35,509 nt of DNA from an uncultured Oscillospiraceae bacterium (GCA_944385765.1 CALWYL010000018.1:1-35509); one strand, 5' to 3'. Counted from the first letter of the stretch, positions 22,387 to 30,356 are shown. A program made the numbers and translations. Notes: generated from the sequence alone by a model not told the origin.

Positions 22387-23531
22387 ACCCCTGCCGTCAC
22401 CTCCCCGCGCGCGCCGGAGGAGCGGCTGAGCGAGAGCTTCGCCAGGCGCTTGGATTCCAGGCGGTAGTTGAGCATCTCGCGGGCGTAGCGGTCGTTGCCG
22501 GAGAGCACATCCATCATCTCCTCGTAGCTGAGGCCGTGGGCCTCCAAACTGGCGGAGGCGTTGTAGCGCACATACCAGTTGGGGCTGTGCATGGCCCCCA
22601 TCAGGGCGTCAACCACATCCCGGCCGGGGTAGCGGGCGAGGGAGGTGGCGCTGATGGCGGCATATTCCCAGCGCAGATCGTTCCTGTCCCGCACGAAGTC
22701 GAGCAGGAGGCCGCGCACGGACTCGTCCGGGTACTTCCCAAAATAGCGGATGGCGGCGAAGCGCAGCTCGCGGTCTCGGCCCTCGTCGCGCAATATGAGC
22801 TCCATCTGGCGCTTGTAGTTGCCGCTCTTGAAGCGTATGTAGTCCAGCACGGCGCGCTGAATCTGCAGCGTGAAGCGGCCGAGCCTCTGCCAGAGCAGCT
22901 CGATGAGCTCGTCGGCGCTGCCGGTGTAGGTGAGCAGCGCCTCGGTTATCATCTTCTCGTGCAGCTGGTTGCTCTGGTCGCGGCCCAGCTCCTCCAGGGC
23001 GTCCGAGAGGGCCTGCGGGCTGCCAAAGCTGCACAGGGCCTTGAGGGCGTTCAGGCGGCAGTAGAGGCTGCCCTTGCTCAGATAGGACAGCAGCACGCGC
23101 TGTATCTGGTCCAGCTCCGAATTCTGCGGGAGCCTGTGCCGGGCCAGGAAATGGCAGTAATAGGCGGCCTGGGTGTCGTCCCGCCGCCAGTAGACCGTGG
23201 ACAGGTGGAGAAAGACAGGCTGCATCTGCCGCATGTACGACTGAAAGGCCGCGTCCGAGCTGTCCAGCTCGTTGAGCAGGTGGTCAAAGGCCAGCAGGTA
23301 GTTGACCCGCGAGAGCCGGCGGCGCATCCAGGTCAGGTGACTGACCTGGACAGGCTGATTAGAATCAGCCTGTATCAAGTTTAGCTCCGTCGAGACCTGG
23401 CGGCGTATGTCCGCCATGCGGCGGTCGAGCCGGCGGTCGCCGGCGCGCAGGTGCAGCGCGTAGAGCACGTTGAACACCAGCATGCTCAGGCAGACCAGGC
23501 CGTAACCGTACAGCAGTATTTCTGCGCCCAC
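22383..23531 (-). CDS. Membrane-anchored HEAT-repeat protein
   Basis: A 382-residue protein with one N-terminal TM (about 4-25) and a mostly helical cytoplasmic part. From about residue 150 it shows repeated paired helices of HEAT/Armadillo type, for example RLNALKALCSFGSPQAL, LRFAAIRYFGKYPDESV, WEYAAISATSLARYPG and WYVRYNASASLEAHG. HEAT arrays bind other proteins. Translation is coupled to the glycosyltransferase gene (ATGA overlap), so a scaffold or activator of that enzyme is the natural guess; it could also be the missing c-di-GMP response element. GTG at 23531 is chosen (V of VGAEILLYG) because AGAGGAGGTG lies upstream; the open frame above it overlaps the glycosidase gene. The coding region contains two perfect inverted repeats (see 23328-23373). 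Confidence 0.85.
   Translation of the reverse strand: MGAEILLYGYGLVCLSMLVFNVLYALHLRAGDRRLDRRMADIRRQVSTELNLIQADSNQPVQVSHLTWMRRRLSRVNYLLAFDHLLNELDSSDAAFQSYMRQMQPVFLHLSTVYWRRDDTQAAYYCHFLARHRLPQNSELDQIQRVLLSYLSKGSLYCRLNALKALCSFGSPQALSDALEELGRDQSNQLHEKMITEALLTYTGSADELIELLWQRLGRFTLQIQRAVLDYIRFKSGNYKRQMELILRDEGRDRELRFAAIRYFGKYPDESVRGLLLDFVRDRNDLRWEYAAISATSLARYPGRDVVDALMGAMHSPNWYVRYNASASLEAHGLSYEEMMDVLSGNDRYAREMLNYRLESKRLAKLSLSRSSGARGEVTAGV
23328..23373. repeat. Two adjacent inverted repeats inside the HEAT-protein gene
   Basis: CCAGGTCA (23328-23335) pairs with TGACCTGG (23342-23349) across six bases. Directly next to it, ACAGGCTGATT (23350-23360) pairs with AATCAGCCTGT (23363-23373) across two bases. 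The arms match perfectly and the second repeat is AT-richer than the surrounding gene. In the transcript they would form two stacked hairpins within the first quarter of the coding sequence. Confidence 0.85.
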
Positions 23532-23559
23532 GCGCGCACCTCCTCTCGGGCGGCCGGCT

Positions 23560-25821
23560 TCAGTCCAGGCCGGCCCAGTAGTCGCGTAAAATGTAGTAGG
23601 ATTCCTTGAGCCGCTCGTGGTATGTGGGGTCGTTGCCCCAGCCCTCCAGGGCCAGGGGGGCGAGCTGCACGCGCGACGCCCCGCCGACGGTGCAGACGCC
23701 GACATAGAGCTCCTCAATCTGAATGTACTCGATGCCGTAGTGCTCGTAGTAGTCGTCGTGTATGTTCATCACCGAGGGGTCGGCGAAGTTGAGGAGCTGC
23801 CAGGGGATGCGTATCTCCACGCCGCCCTCGGGAGTGAAGCAGAAGTCGGTCAGCGAGTCGAAGTCCGCGCTCTCCGGGTTGCCGTTGCCCATGCGCAGCT
23901 TGCCGGTCTCGTAGCGCTCGCCGAGGGGCAGGCTCTTGTCGGCGGGGGGCAGCAGGTTCTCCAGAATGAGCGGCAGGGATATCTCCTTGAACACCGGCGT
24001 GTCCGCGTCCGGGATGTTGTCCGCAAAATAGGCGTTGAGCTTGTAATACTCCTCGCTGAACATGGCCCGGAGCACCTCGTAGCGCTCCTGCACGACCACG
24101 CGGCTGTTGTCCTCCCCGTCTATGCTGATGACGAAGTCCACGCCGCGGTCAAAGTGGAGATCGTAGTTCTGGCAGTAGGTGGAGCCGGATTTGGGCGTGG
24201 TGTCTATGGGTATGTACACCGGGCCGCTGCGGGCGTCTCCGTCGTAGTAGAAGTAGAGGAACTTCTCGTCGTACTTCATGTAGAGGTCCCCCGCATCGCC
24301 GCTCCAGACGAGATCGCCCTCCGTCCACTCGGAGGGGTCGCCGTCGGTGTAGCTCACGCTCTGCTCCCAGCCGGGGTCGAAGGTGAGCAGGCCGAAATAC
24401 TGCTCATTGGTCTGGTAGTCGCTCCAGTAGGGCGTGCGGTCGAGGTCCACGGCGTGCATGGTGTTCCAGGTGCGCTTGAACCACTCGTCCTGCCAGGTGA
24501 ACACACAGCTGCCGGCGCTGCCGGTGTCCATTATGTCGATATAGCAGTCCACCAGCGCCTGGCCCTGCTCCTGCTCCGTCATGTGCCCCTGGTTGCGGTT
24601 CGTGTTCCTGTCGACCTGGGCCATGCCGCGGCCCGTGGTGACGCCGTACTCGGAAATCACGACGGGGATGTTGTGGAAGTTGTTGAGCGCGCTGAGATAG
24701 GCCCGGTAGGTGTTCAGGCGGCCCTGAGAGTCGTAGTAGTCGCCCTCGCCGATGTAGTCGTAAATGTCGGCGGCGCCCATGTTGGAGATTACCTTGAGGA
24801 TGTTCTCATAGCGGCTCTCGCCGTAGGCCTCTATCAGGTCCTCCTCCCGGTAGGCGGCCGCCTCCATGTCGAGCTCGAGGTAGTCGGGGTAATAGGCGTA
24901 GACGTGGTAGGAGGCGAAGTAGCCGGAGATGAAGTTCTCGGTGGGCGTGATGTTCTCGACATTTATGGAGGAGTATTTGCTGCGGTAGAACGTGGTGGCC
25001 GGAGAGTAGTAGAAGGGGTCCGTGGTGGGCCAGTTGGAGAAGGCTATGAGCCGCTGCTGCTTGTAGCGGGTGCTCTCATACTCTATTATGTTGTCGCCCG
25101 CCTGCGCCAGCATGGCCTCAAAGGGCGAGGCCCCCGGCTCCGTGCGCATGTATTCGCCCTCGTAGACGGAGCGCTCGGGGTATTTTTGGTCCGTGTACGC
25201 CACGGTGACATCCTCCCACTCGACGCCGAGGATGTAGCCTATCACCCAGGGGGAGACGTCCCTGCGGTAGCTGCCGGAGCCGAGGCCGCGGCCGAGGGAG
25301 AGCACGCGCTTGCCGTGGAGTATATCCACGAGGGTGCGGCTGTCCTCGAGCAGCGTCTGCAGGAACTCGTCGTCGTAGGCGTCGCGGTGGGAAAACTGCA
25401 CGTAATCGTTCACCCAGACGCCGTGGATGAGCCAGAGAGGCTCCTCGCCGGCCTCCTCACGGGCCGTGTTGTACTCGTAAAAGGCGTTGTAGAAGTCGTC
25501 CTGCAGGATGGTGTACACGCGTATGGTGTTGGCGCCCAGGTCCTGTATATACCCGAACCAGCGCTTGTATGTCTCCACATCTATGGCGTAGTCGGTGGCC
25601 CACTCGCCGGGGATGCCCACGCCCATGTTGACGCCGCGTATCTCGAAGGGGACATATTCCCCGCCGCGCTCCATGTATATGGTGTCCTCGTCGGCCTTCA
25701 TAAAGGTCGTCACGGGCGCGCCGGGGTCGACATCGACGTACATACCCATCACGTAGTAGGCGTAAAAGCCTATGAAGAGGCACAGTACGATGATGCAGAC
25801 GCCGAGTATGAACTTTTTCAA
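23560..25821 (-). CDS. Membrane-anchored extracytoplasmic clan-A-like glycoside hydrolase with CBM9-like domain
   Basis: A 753-residue protein. Residues 4-26 are an uncleaved-looking signal anchor. Residues about 55-480 look like a TIM-barrel glycosidase: IRGVNMGVGIPGEW at strand 1, LGANTIRVYTI at strand 2, a probable acid/base Glu201 in GYILGVEWE and a probable nucleophile Glu391 in VVISEYGVTTGRG. After about 490, GDLYMKYDEKFLYFYYDGD and later strands resemble a CBM9/DOMON-like carbohydrate-binding sandwich. It may trim or release the polymer made by the adjacent synthase, as glycosidases in cellulose and Pel/Psl loci do. The start is TTG at 25821 (GGAGGTGA upstream); an in-frame TGA three codons above excludes an earlier start. 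The exact GH family is not known to me. Confidence 0.82.
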   Translation of the reverse strand: MKKFILGVCIIVLCLFIGFYAYYVMGMYVDVDPGAPVTTFMKADEDTIYMERGGEYVPFEIRGVNMGVGIPGEWATDYAIDVETYKRWFGYIQDLGANTIRVYTILQDDFYNAFYEYNTAREEAGEEPLWLIHGVWVNDYVQFSHRDAYDDEFLQTLLEDSRTLVDILHGKRVLSLGRGLGSGSYRRDVSPWVIGYILGVEWEDVTVAYTDQKYPERSVYEGEYMRTEPGASPFEAMLAQAGDNIIEYESTRYKQQRLIAFSNWPTTDPFYYSPATTFYRSKYSSINVENITPTENFISGYFASYHVYAYYPDYLELDMEAAAYREEDLIEAYGESRYENILKVISNMGAADIYDYIGEGDYYDSQGRLNTYRAYLSALNNFHNIPVVISEYGVTTGRGMAQVDRNTNRNQGHMTEQEQGQALVDCYIDIMDTGSAGSCVFTWQDEWFKRTWNTMHAVDLDRTPYWSDYQTNEQYFGLLTFDPGWEQSVSYTDGDPSEWTEGDLVWSGDAGDLYMKYDEKFLYFYYDGDARSGPVYIPIDTTPKSGSTYCQNYDLHFDRGVDFVISIDGEDNSRVVVQERYEVLRAMFSEEYYKLNAYFADNIPDADTPVFKEISLPLILENLLPPADKSLPLGERYETGKLRMGNGNPESADFDSLTDFCFTPEGGVEIRIPWQLLNFADPSVMNIHDDYYEHYGIEYIQIEELYVGVCTVGGASRVQLAPLALEGWGNDPTYHERLKESYYILRDYWAGLD

Positions 25822-25842
25822 CGCGCATCACCTCCGGCGGCG

Positions 25843-27342
25843 TCAATGGTTGAACTTCTTATTGGCCGAGTAGTGGCCGTACTGGCGCAGAGCCTCTATG
25901 TTCTCGTCCAGCCATTCGCCGCGCTCGACGCAGAACTCCTTGAGCTGGGCGACGGCCTCCTCAAAGCTGTCGGGGTTGCGCTCGTCCGGGTCGAGGGGAC
26001 GGTAGCCCTCGAACGAATAGCCCCATACCTCGAAGTTCCTCTCCACCGCCGGGGCTATGTACTCGACCACGTCGTCTATGTACGAGAGCAGATACTCGTC
26101 GCTGAGGAAGGTCTCGCGCAGGGAGCGGTAGCGCTCGATGACCTGGTCCACGAAGCCCGGATCTTTCATGTACATGACAAACCAGGTTATGGCCTGCAGG
26201 TGCAGGCCCTGGGGGTCCATATATGAGTCGTGGAAGTTGTCGCAGCAGGAGTTCATGTCCCAGATGACCATCTTGTATTTGCCGCGCACGTCCTTGTAGA
26301 GATAGGTGGAGCGCCCGCCGACGTCGTAGTTGCAGGTGAACTCGTTTATCAGATAGTACTCCGCTATGTTCGACGTGTCGGCGTAGTTCCACCAGGCGTA
26401 GGGCTCGGTGTTGTAGTCGAAGGAGTAGAGGCTCTTTTCGTAGGCGGACACCTCGTCCTTTATGTACTCCGCCCGCTCCGGGGTGAGGTTGGAGAGGCCG
26501 GGATAGACGATGTCCATCGCGTTGAGCGTGCGCAGGGTGTACATGCTGAAGGTGTCGATGTTCTTTATGGGGGTGCTGCTGCCGCGGTCCAGCCTGACGA
26601 CATAGCTCACCTCGGCCTGGCTGTCGTCCTCCGGGTAGGTCATGTTGAGCCGCGCGCCCTCGCCGTTGGTGATGGTCTCCACCATCACGTAGAGGCCCTG
26701 GTACTCGCCGTTGAGGATGACCTCACAGAAGCGGGCATTGGGGGAGTAGTCCATAATCTCGCCGGCTATGTTGTACCACATGTAGTTGCGTATCATGCTC
26801 TTGTCAAGATAGGGGCCGTGCAGGGCCCACTCGTCGTGGGCGTCCATGCCCAGCATCTCCACGTCCCTCTTGGCCAGGCCGTCATCCTTCGTGGTCCTCA
26901 GCAGATAGCCCTTTTTGTCATGCAGGCGGGAGGTGTTGCCGCGGATGCGTATCTGGGCCGTGCTCTGGAGGGTGGGCTCGTCGCCGGGGTGGTTGTTCGC
27001 GTCGCGGTGGTCCACCACGCTCACGTCGCAGACTATGGTCTTACTGCCGTCCTCCGCCAGCGTGACCTCAGTGTACTCGTACTCGGTGTCGCCCTGCTTG
27101 AGGGGCTCCCCGGTGGAGGAGAGGGGCACGCCGGGAATCTCCACCCCGTGGGTATCTATGATGACCAGGGGGAGGTGTGTGCAGAGCTCCGTCCCGCCGC
27201 AGTCGCAGCCGGCGTCCGGGCCGCGCGCTTCCAGGTGCTGGTGATAGCGGTAGGGGCCCTCCCCGGCCTCCACGGCGGTGGCGGCGAGAGCGCAGAGAAA
27301 GACCAGCGCCAGCGCGGCAAGGCCGAAAATCTTGTATTTCAT
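25843..27342 (-). CDS. CotH-family kinase-like exported protein
   Basis: A 499-residue protein with an N-terminal signal peptide (hydrophobic 5-22, probable cleavage after AVEA). The family blocks are RIRGNTSRLHDKKGYLLR (nucleotide-binding lysines), LGMDAHDEWALHGPYLDKSM, GEYQGLYVMVE and YKMVIWDMNSCCDN, which takes the place of the usual WDxD-type metal motif. CotH proteins are atypical kinases; spore-coat CotH phosphorylates CotB and CotG. Here the gene is not near spore-coat genes but between DUF4956 and a secreted glycosidase, so the target is more likely a surface protein or glycan. The second acidic residue of the metal motif reads Asn, which may be normal for this subgroup. GGAGG lies upstream of ATG 27342. 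Confidence 0.88.
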   Translation of the reverse strand: MKYKIFGLAALALVFLCALAATAVEAGEGPYRYHQHLEARGPDAGCDCGGTELCTHLPLVIIDTHGVEIPGVPLSSTGEPLKQGDTEYEYTEVTLAEDGSKTIVCDVSVVDHRDANNHPGDEPTLQSTAQIRIRGNTSRLHDKKGYLLRTTKDDGLAKRDVEMLGMDAHDEWALHGPYLDKSMIRNYMWYNIAGEIMDYSPNARFCEVILNGEYQGLYVMVETITNGEGARLNMTYPEDDSQAEVSYVVRLDRGSSTPIKNIDTFSMYTLRTLNAMDIVYPGLSNLTPERAEYIKDEVSAYEKSLYSFDYNTEPYAWWNYADTSNIAEYYLINEFTCNYDVGGRSTYLYKDVRGKYKMVIWDMNSCCDNFHDSYMDPQGLHLQAITWFVMYMKDPGFVDQVIERYRSLRETFLSDEYLLSYIDDVVEYIAPAVERNFEVWGYSFEGYRPLDPDERNPDSFEEAVAQLKEFCVERGEWLDENIEALRQYGHYSANKKFNH

Positions 27343-27370
27343 GCCTCGCGGCCTCCTTCCGTGCGGCGCC

Positions 27371-28060
27371 TCAGCCGCTGATGTCGTCGTTTTGCAGCAC
27401 TATGTTGAAGTACTCTATGCCGCCGAGCTCATACACGGCGTCGGTGATGCTCTTGCCCGCCGCCTTTTCGCTCAGGGGCTTGTTGAGGTACTTGCCGTTG
27501 AGCTCATAGATGAACTCCACGCTGTCCTCCGTGGTGTTCTTGCTGCGCAGTATGGCCTTGCGGTTGTAATATTGGAAGATGAGGGACTCCACCTTCTCCT
27601 CGTTGAGGCGCGCGCAGCGCAGTATGAGCAGGGCGCGGTTGTCGTTCCTTATGCGGCCGAAGAGCAGCAGTATGAGGAACACGAAGCCGCTGCCCGCCGC
27701 GGCGGTGATGTAGTCGCCCGCGCCGCAGCAGATGCCCACCACGATGGCCCAGAAGATGTATATGGTGTCGCGCGAGTCCTTGATGGCCGTGCGGAAGCGG
27801 ACGATGGAGAGCGCGCCCACCATGCCGAGGGACAGCGCGATGTTGTTGCCGATGACTATCATCACCGTGGTGGTGATGACCGTGAGCGCCGCCAGGGAGA
27901 CGTTGAACTTGGCGCTGTAGACGCTGCCGCTGTGCGACAGGCGGTACGACAGGAACAAAAAGGCCGCGATGACTACCGACACGCCGAGGCGCGCGGCGAT
28001 GACGGCGGCGCTGAGGTCGCCGCCGGTGGTCTCCAGAAGCTGGTGCAGATATTCTCTCAT
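27371..28060 (-). CDS. DUF4956 family membrane protein
   Basis: A 229-residue protein. Three to four TMs occupy about 22-145, and the family signature MVGALSIVRFRTAIKDSRD lies in the loop between the second and third membrane regions. The cytoplasmic C-terminal domain (about 150-229) has alternating strands and helices, reminiscent of a ferredoxin-like fold. The biochemical function is not established to my knowledge. DUF4956 genes are often found next to VTC-domain genes, as here (18-base gap), which suggests a membrane partner for the VTC enzyme. GGAGGAA lies eight bases upstream of ATG 28060. Confidence 0.88.
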   Translation of the reverse strand: MREYLHQLLETTGGDLSAAVIAARLGVSVVIAAFLFLSYRLSHSGSVYSAKFNVSLAALTVITTTVMIVIGNNIALSLGMVGALSIVRFRTAIKDSRDTIYIFWAIVVGICCGAGDYITAAAGSGFVFLILLLFGRIRNDNRALLILRCARLNEEKVESLIFQYYNRKAILRSKNTTEDSVEFIYELNGKYLNKPLSEKAAGKSITDAVYELGGIEYFNIVLQNDDISG

Positions 28061-28078
28061 ACTATCGTTCCTCCACAG

Positions 28079-28774
28079 TCAGCCCTCGGGGCCCAGTGTG
28101 AGACCGCGGGCGAGACAGTATTTGCTGACGGACAGCTCGGAGCGCTCCACGTCGTTGAGAGCGTCCTTGATATAGCTCAGCAGGAAGCCGTTGTATTTGA
28201 CCTCCAGCACGAGCTGAAAGGGCAGCATCACGGGGTACAGAGGCAGCTGGGCGGAGAAGAGCTCGCAGCTCGACTCCGTGGCGCACACCTGGCTGTCCAG
28301 CGTGATGCGTATGTGGTTCTCCCGCGCCACATAGGCCCAGCGGTGGTATTCCACGATGGCCTTGGGCCGGTAGCAGCGGCAGTGCATCAGCCCGAAACAC
28401 TCATCGGCGAAGGGGTCCGGGTACCCGAGCAGGGGACGGTAGTCGCCGCGGCAGAGGCTCTGCGCGTCCTCGCGGCTCAGCCGCAGCGAGCGCTTGCGCT
28501 GGTAGGGGCCCTGCTTTTGCTTCATCTCCAGCATGGCGAAGTCGTCCCCGGGGCTGTAGGCCCTCAGGCGGATTTTCCGGCGCAGCTCCAGGCCGTCCGT
28601 CTTGTCGCGGAAATCCTGGTCGTCGGGCGTGTCGAAGTAGAGGGAGCGTATCACATAGCCGGCGGCGCCGTTGTGCCTGTCCCCGTGCATCACCTCGTCC
28701 AGCCGGCGTCGGAGACGGAAGCTGTCCACCAGGTTGATGGAGTATTTTTTCTCTTGGCGCAGAACATCGTTCAT
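28079..28774 (-). CDS. VTC-domain protein (polyphosphate-polymerase-like, triphosphate tunnel fold)
   Basis: A 231-residue soluble protein with the basic and acidic strand motifs of the triphosphate tunnel: EKKYSI at the start, YVIRSLYFDTPD, RRKIRLRAY, AMLEMKQKQ, KRSLRL, VEYHRWAYV, RITLD, and LVLEVKYNG near the end. In yeast the VTC domain makes polyphosphate from ATP; bacterial homologues are named by similarity only. The pattern of Arg, Lys and Glu residues suggests an active tunnel enzyme. With DUF4956 it may act on phosphate or phospho-sugar donors at the membrane; that is inference. GGAGG precedes ATG 28774. It is 40 bases from the frameshifted GGDEF gene. Confidence 0.9.
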   Translation of the reverse strand: MNDVLRQEKKYSINLVDSFRLRRRLDEVMHGDRHNGAAGYVIRSLYFDTPDDQDFRDKTDGLELRRKIRLRAYSPGDDFAMLEMKQKQGPYQRKRSLRLSREDAQSLCRGDYRPLLGYPDPFADECFGLMHCRCYRPKAIVEYHRWAYVARENHIRITLDSQVCATESSCELFSAQLPLYPVMLPFQLVLEVKYNGFLLSYIKDALNDVERSELSVSKYCLARGLTLGPEG

Positions 28775-28814
28775 ATTTTGCCTCCAGGGCGGATATGAGG
28801 GCGGCCGGGGGGCG

Positions 28815-29702
28815 TCAGCCCTCGAGGAGATAGCGGTTCTTGCCCAGGCGCTTGGCCTGGTAGGCGCGGCGGTCGGCGACGCGGAACAGGGACTGGTAGT
28901 CCCGCCCGTCCTCCGGCGCGAAGGCGGCGCCTATGCTGCAGGAGACGGAGCGCGGGGCGTTCTCCGGCAGGGTGAGGAGACTGACAGCCTCACATATCTG
29001 CCGGGCGCAGTCCCCGGCCCGGGAGGGGGCGGTCCCGGGGAGGAAGACCACGAACTCGTCCCCTCCGGAGCGGCCCTGCAGGGCGTCCGGGCCGGACTGC
29101 AGCTGCAGGGTCTGGGCCACTTTCCACAGCAGCCGGTCGCCCTCCAGGTGGCCCAGGGTGTCGTTCACCTGCTTGAAGTTGTCGAGGTCCAATACCAGCA
29201 TGGCGGCGGGGAGGGGGGAGCTCTCCAGCAGCTCGCCCGCGCGGCGGCTGATGCCGCCGTGGTTGAGCAGCCCGGTGAGGGGGTCCGTCTCCGCCCTCAG
29301 GCGCGCCGATTCCAGCTCGCGCTGGCGCGCGCGCTCCTCCAGGTACACCTCCGTCACGTCGGTGCGGCAGAGCAGCACCGTGCCGGCGGCGCGGTCGTAG
29401 TAACGATATGTCAGTTGCTTGCGCGTATATCCCCGCTCGGGGTCCTCCACGCCGGCGGTGAAGGAGTACACCTCCTTGTCCTCCAGCTGGCGGGCCACGT
29501 TGTCTATGCTCATCTTGCGGATGACCGCCTCCTGGTCCTCGGGCACGACGAAAGAGCGCGCGTACTCGACAAGGGCGCTCTCATATTTGTCGCAGACGGC
29601 GGAGAAGCACGCCGTCTCCAGCGGGTTGCTGTTTATCATCATATAGCTGTTATTATGTATGTCGAGCAGGACGAAGTAGTCGCAGCTGTTGTACACATAC
29701 AT
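28815..29702 (-). CDS. GGDEF diguanylate cyclase, 3' part of a frameshifted gene
   Basis: This frame encodes a PAS-like region followed by GGDEF. From the first ATG it has 295 residues: CDYFVLLDIHNNSYMMI, a second PAS half to about 125, then GGDEF with ETDPLTGLLNHGG, LDLDNFKQVND and an intact GGDEF motif; there is no clear RxxD I-site. The frame is open well above ATG 29702 and encodes recognisable PAS sequence (TNWLTIHAALD, YADIFVRQSNDEHLLHS) back to about 29826. There it meets the end of the 5' part in the other frame. Without frame correction the cyclase would need internal initiation at 29702, for which no good ribosome binding site is seen. With correction, the full gene is 28815-30132 and 438 residues. 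Confidence 0.85.
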   Translation of the reverse strand: MYVYNSCDYFVLLDIHNNSYMMINSNPLETACFSAVCDKYESALVEYARSFVVPEDQEAVIRKMSIDNVARQLEDKEVYSFTAGVEDPERGYTRKQLTYRYYDRAAGTVLLCRTDVTEVYLEERARQRELESARLRAETDPLTGLLNHGGISRRAGELLESSPLPAAMLVLDLDNFKQVNDTLGHLEGDRLLWKVAQTLQLQSGPDALQGRSGGDEFVVFLPGTAPSRAGDCARQICEAVSLLTLPENAPRSVSCSIGAAFAPEDGRDYQSLFRVADRRAYQAKRLGKNRYLLEG

Positions 29703-29826
29703 ATCTATTATACTGTGCAGCAGGTGCTCGTCGTTGCTCTGGCGGACAAATATGTCCGCGTAGAGCTCCCCGCCGGCCTGCCTGTCCAGCGCCGCGTGTA
29801 TGGTGAGCCAGTTGGTGCGGCGGCCC

Positions 29827-29833
29827 TTAGGGG
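29827..29833 (-). other. Frameshift site joining the PAS and GGDEF halves
   Basis: On the coding strand the 5' frame reads GTC CCC TAA. Moving forward by one base at CCC-T gives AAG GGC CGC and continues as the PAS-GGDEF protein. Equivalently, deleting one C of the four-C run (29830-29833) joins both frames seamlessly. The length 30132-28815 minus one base is exactly 439 codons. Confidence 0.8.
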
Positions 29834-30132
29834 ACCTCCAGGGAGAAGCTGTGCTCGCCGTTGGCCGCGGCGGCCAGCAGCGCCGGGCCCGAGAGGCGCT
29901 TCTGCAGCCGCTCGCGCCCCTGGGGCGTGACTATCCCGCCATAGCGCTCCAGATATGTGCCCCAATCCATCTGCGTCTGCACGGCCTGCGGGTAGTCCCG
30001 GCTCTGCAGTATGAGGACGGTGTCCCTCGCCGGGTCCACGCGCAAAATGGAATAGAAACGCCGGCCGAGGGCGGCCGTGAGGCCCGCCAGGGCCTCCCGC
30101 TCGCTGGCGGGAGGGGTATTCAGTTCAGCCAT
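29827..30132 (-). CDS. PAS-like N-terminal part of the frameshifted GGDEF gene
   Basis: A 101-residue reading from ATG 30132 (AGGG five bases upstream) to the TAA at 29827. It contains GRRFYSILRVDPARDTVLI and YLERYGGIVTPQGRERL, and ends SFSLEV. This matches the usual first half of a PAS-type input domain of clostridial GGDEF proteins, where SLEVP-type sequence is directly followed by a segment like GRRTNWLTIHAALD; that segment is found in the next frame. It is the first gene of the 22-kb minus-strand unit. The frame is open up to 30285, but that stretch lacks a ribosome binding site and is GC-rich leader. Alone, this fragment would be only part of a sensor domain. Confidence 0.75.
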   Translation of the reverse strand: MAELNTPPASEREALAGLTAALGRRFYSILRVDPARDTVLILQSRDYPQAVQTQMDWGTYLERYGGIVTPQGRERLQKRLSGPALLAAAANGEHSFSLEVP

Positions 30133-30319
30133 TTTATCCCTACTCGTACGCGCCGGCCGCCGGCCGCGGGTGAAAAGCTCCCCGGCGAAGCAGCGTGGGA
30201 GCCGCACCGGAGGACGGATGGGGGTGGAGGTATTGCCTGCGCGGAGGCGGGCCGCGCGCGGAGAGGACAGCGCGGATTCCCTCATATCGCGTCCTGCAGG
30301 TGCAGCGCTCTTTCGATTT

Positions 30320-30348
30320 AGTATACGACATAATATCCGCTATTGCAA
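30320..30348 (-). promoter_or_regulatory. Promoter of the 22-kb c-di-GMP/polysaccharide unit
   Basis: On the minus strand, TTGCAA (30343-30348), a 17-base spacer and TATACT (30320-30325). The expected start is near 30313, leaving about 180 bases of leader before ATG 30132. It is the best promoter in the 380-base gap between the frameshifted GGDEF gene and the divergent regulator. The rest of the gap is GC-rich and shows no gene. Confidence 0.7.
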
Positions 30349-30356
30349 GTATACGA
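30320..30356. repeat. Direct repeat flanking the promoter (candidate operator)
   Basis: AGTATACGA occurs at 30320-30328 and again at 30348-30356, 28 bases apart. Each copy contains the palindrome GTATAC. One copy covers the -10 and the other abuts the -35, a layout suited to a regulator binding both sides of the polymerase site. Confidence 0.6.

Noticed and set aside
23617..27381. Long plus-strand open frames opposite the glycosidase and CotH genes
   Set aside because: Val/His/Gly-rich shadows of well-supported minus-strand proteins with signal sequences.
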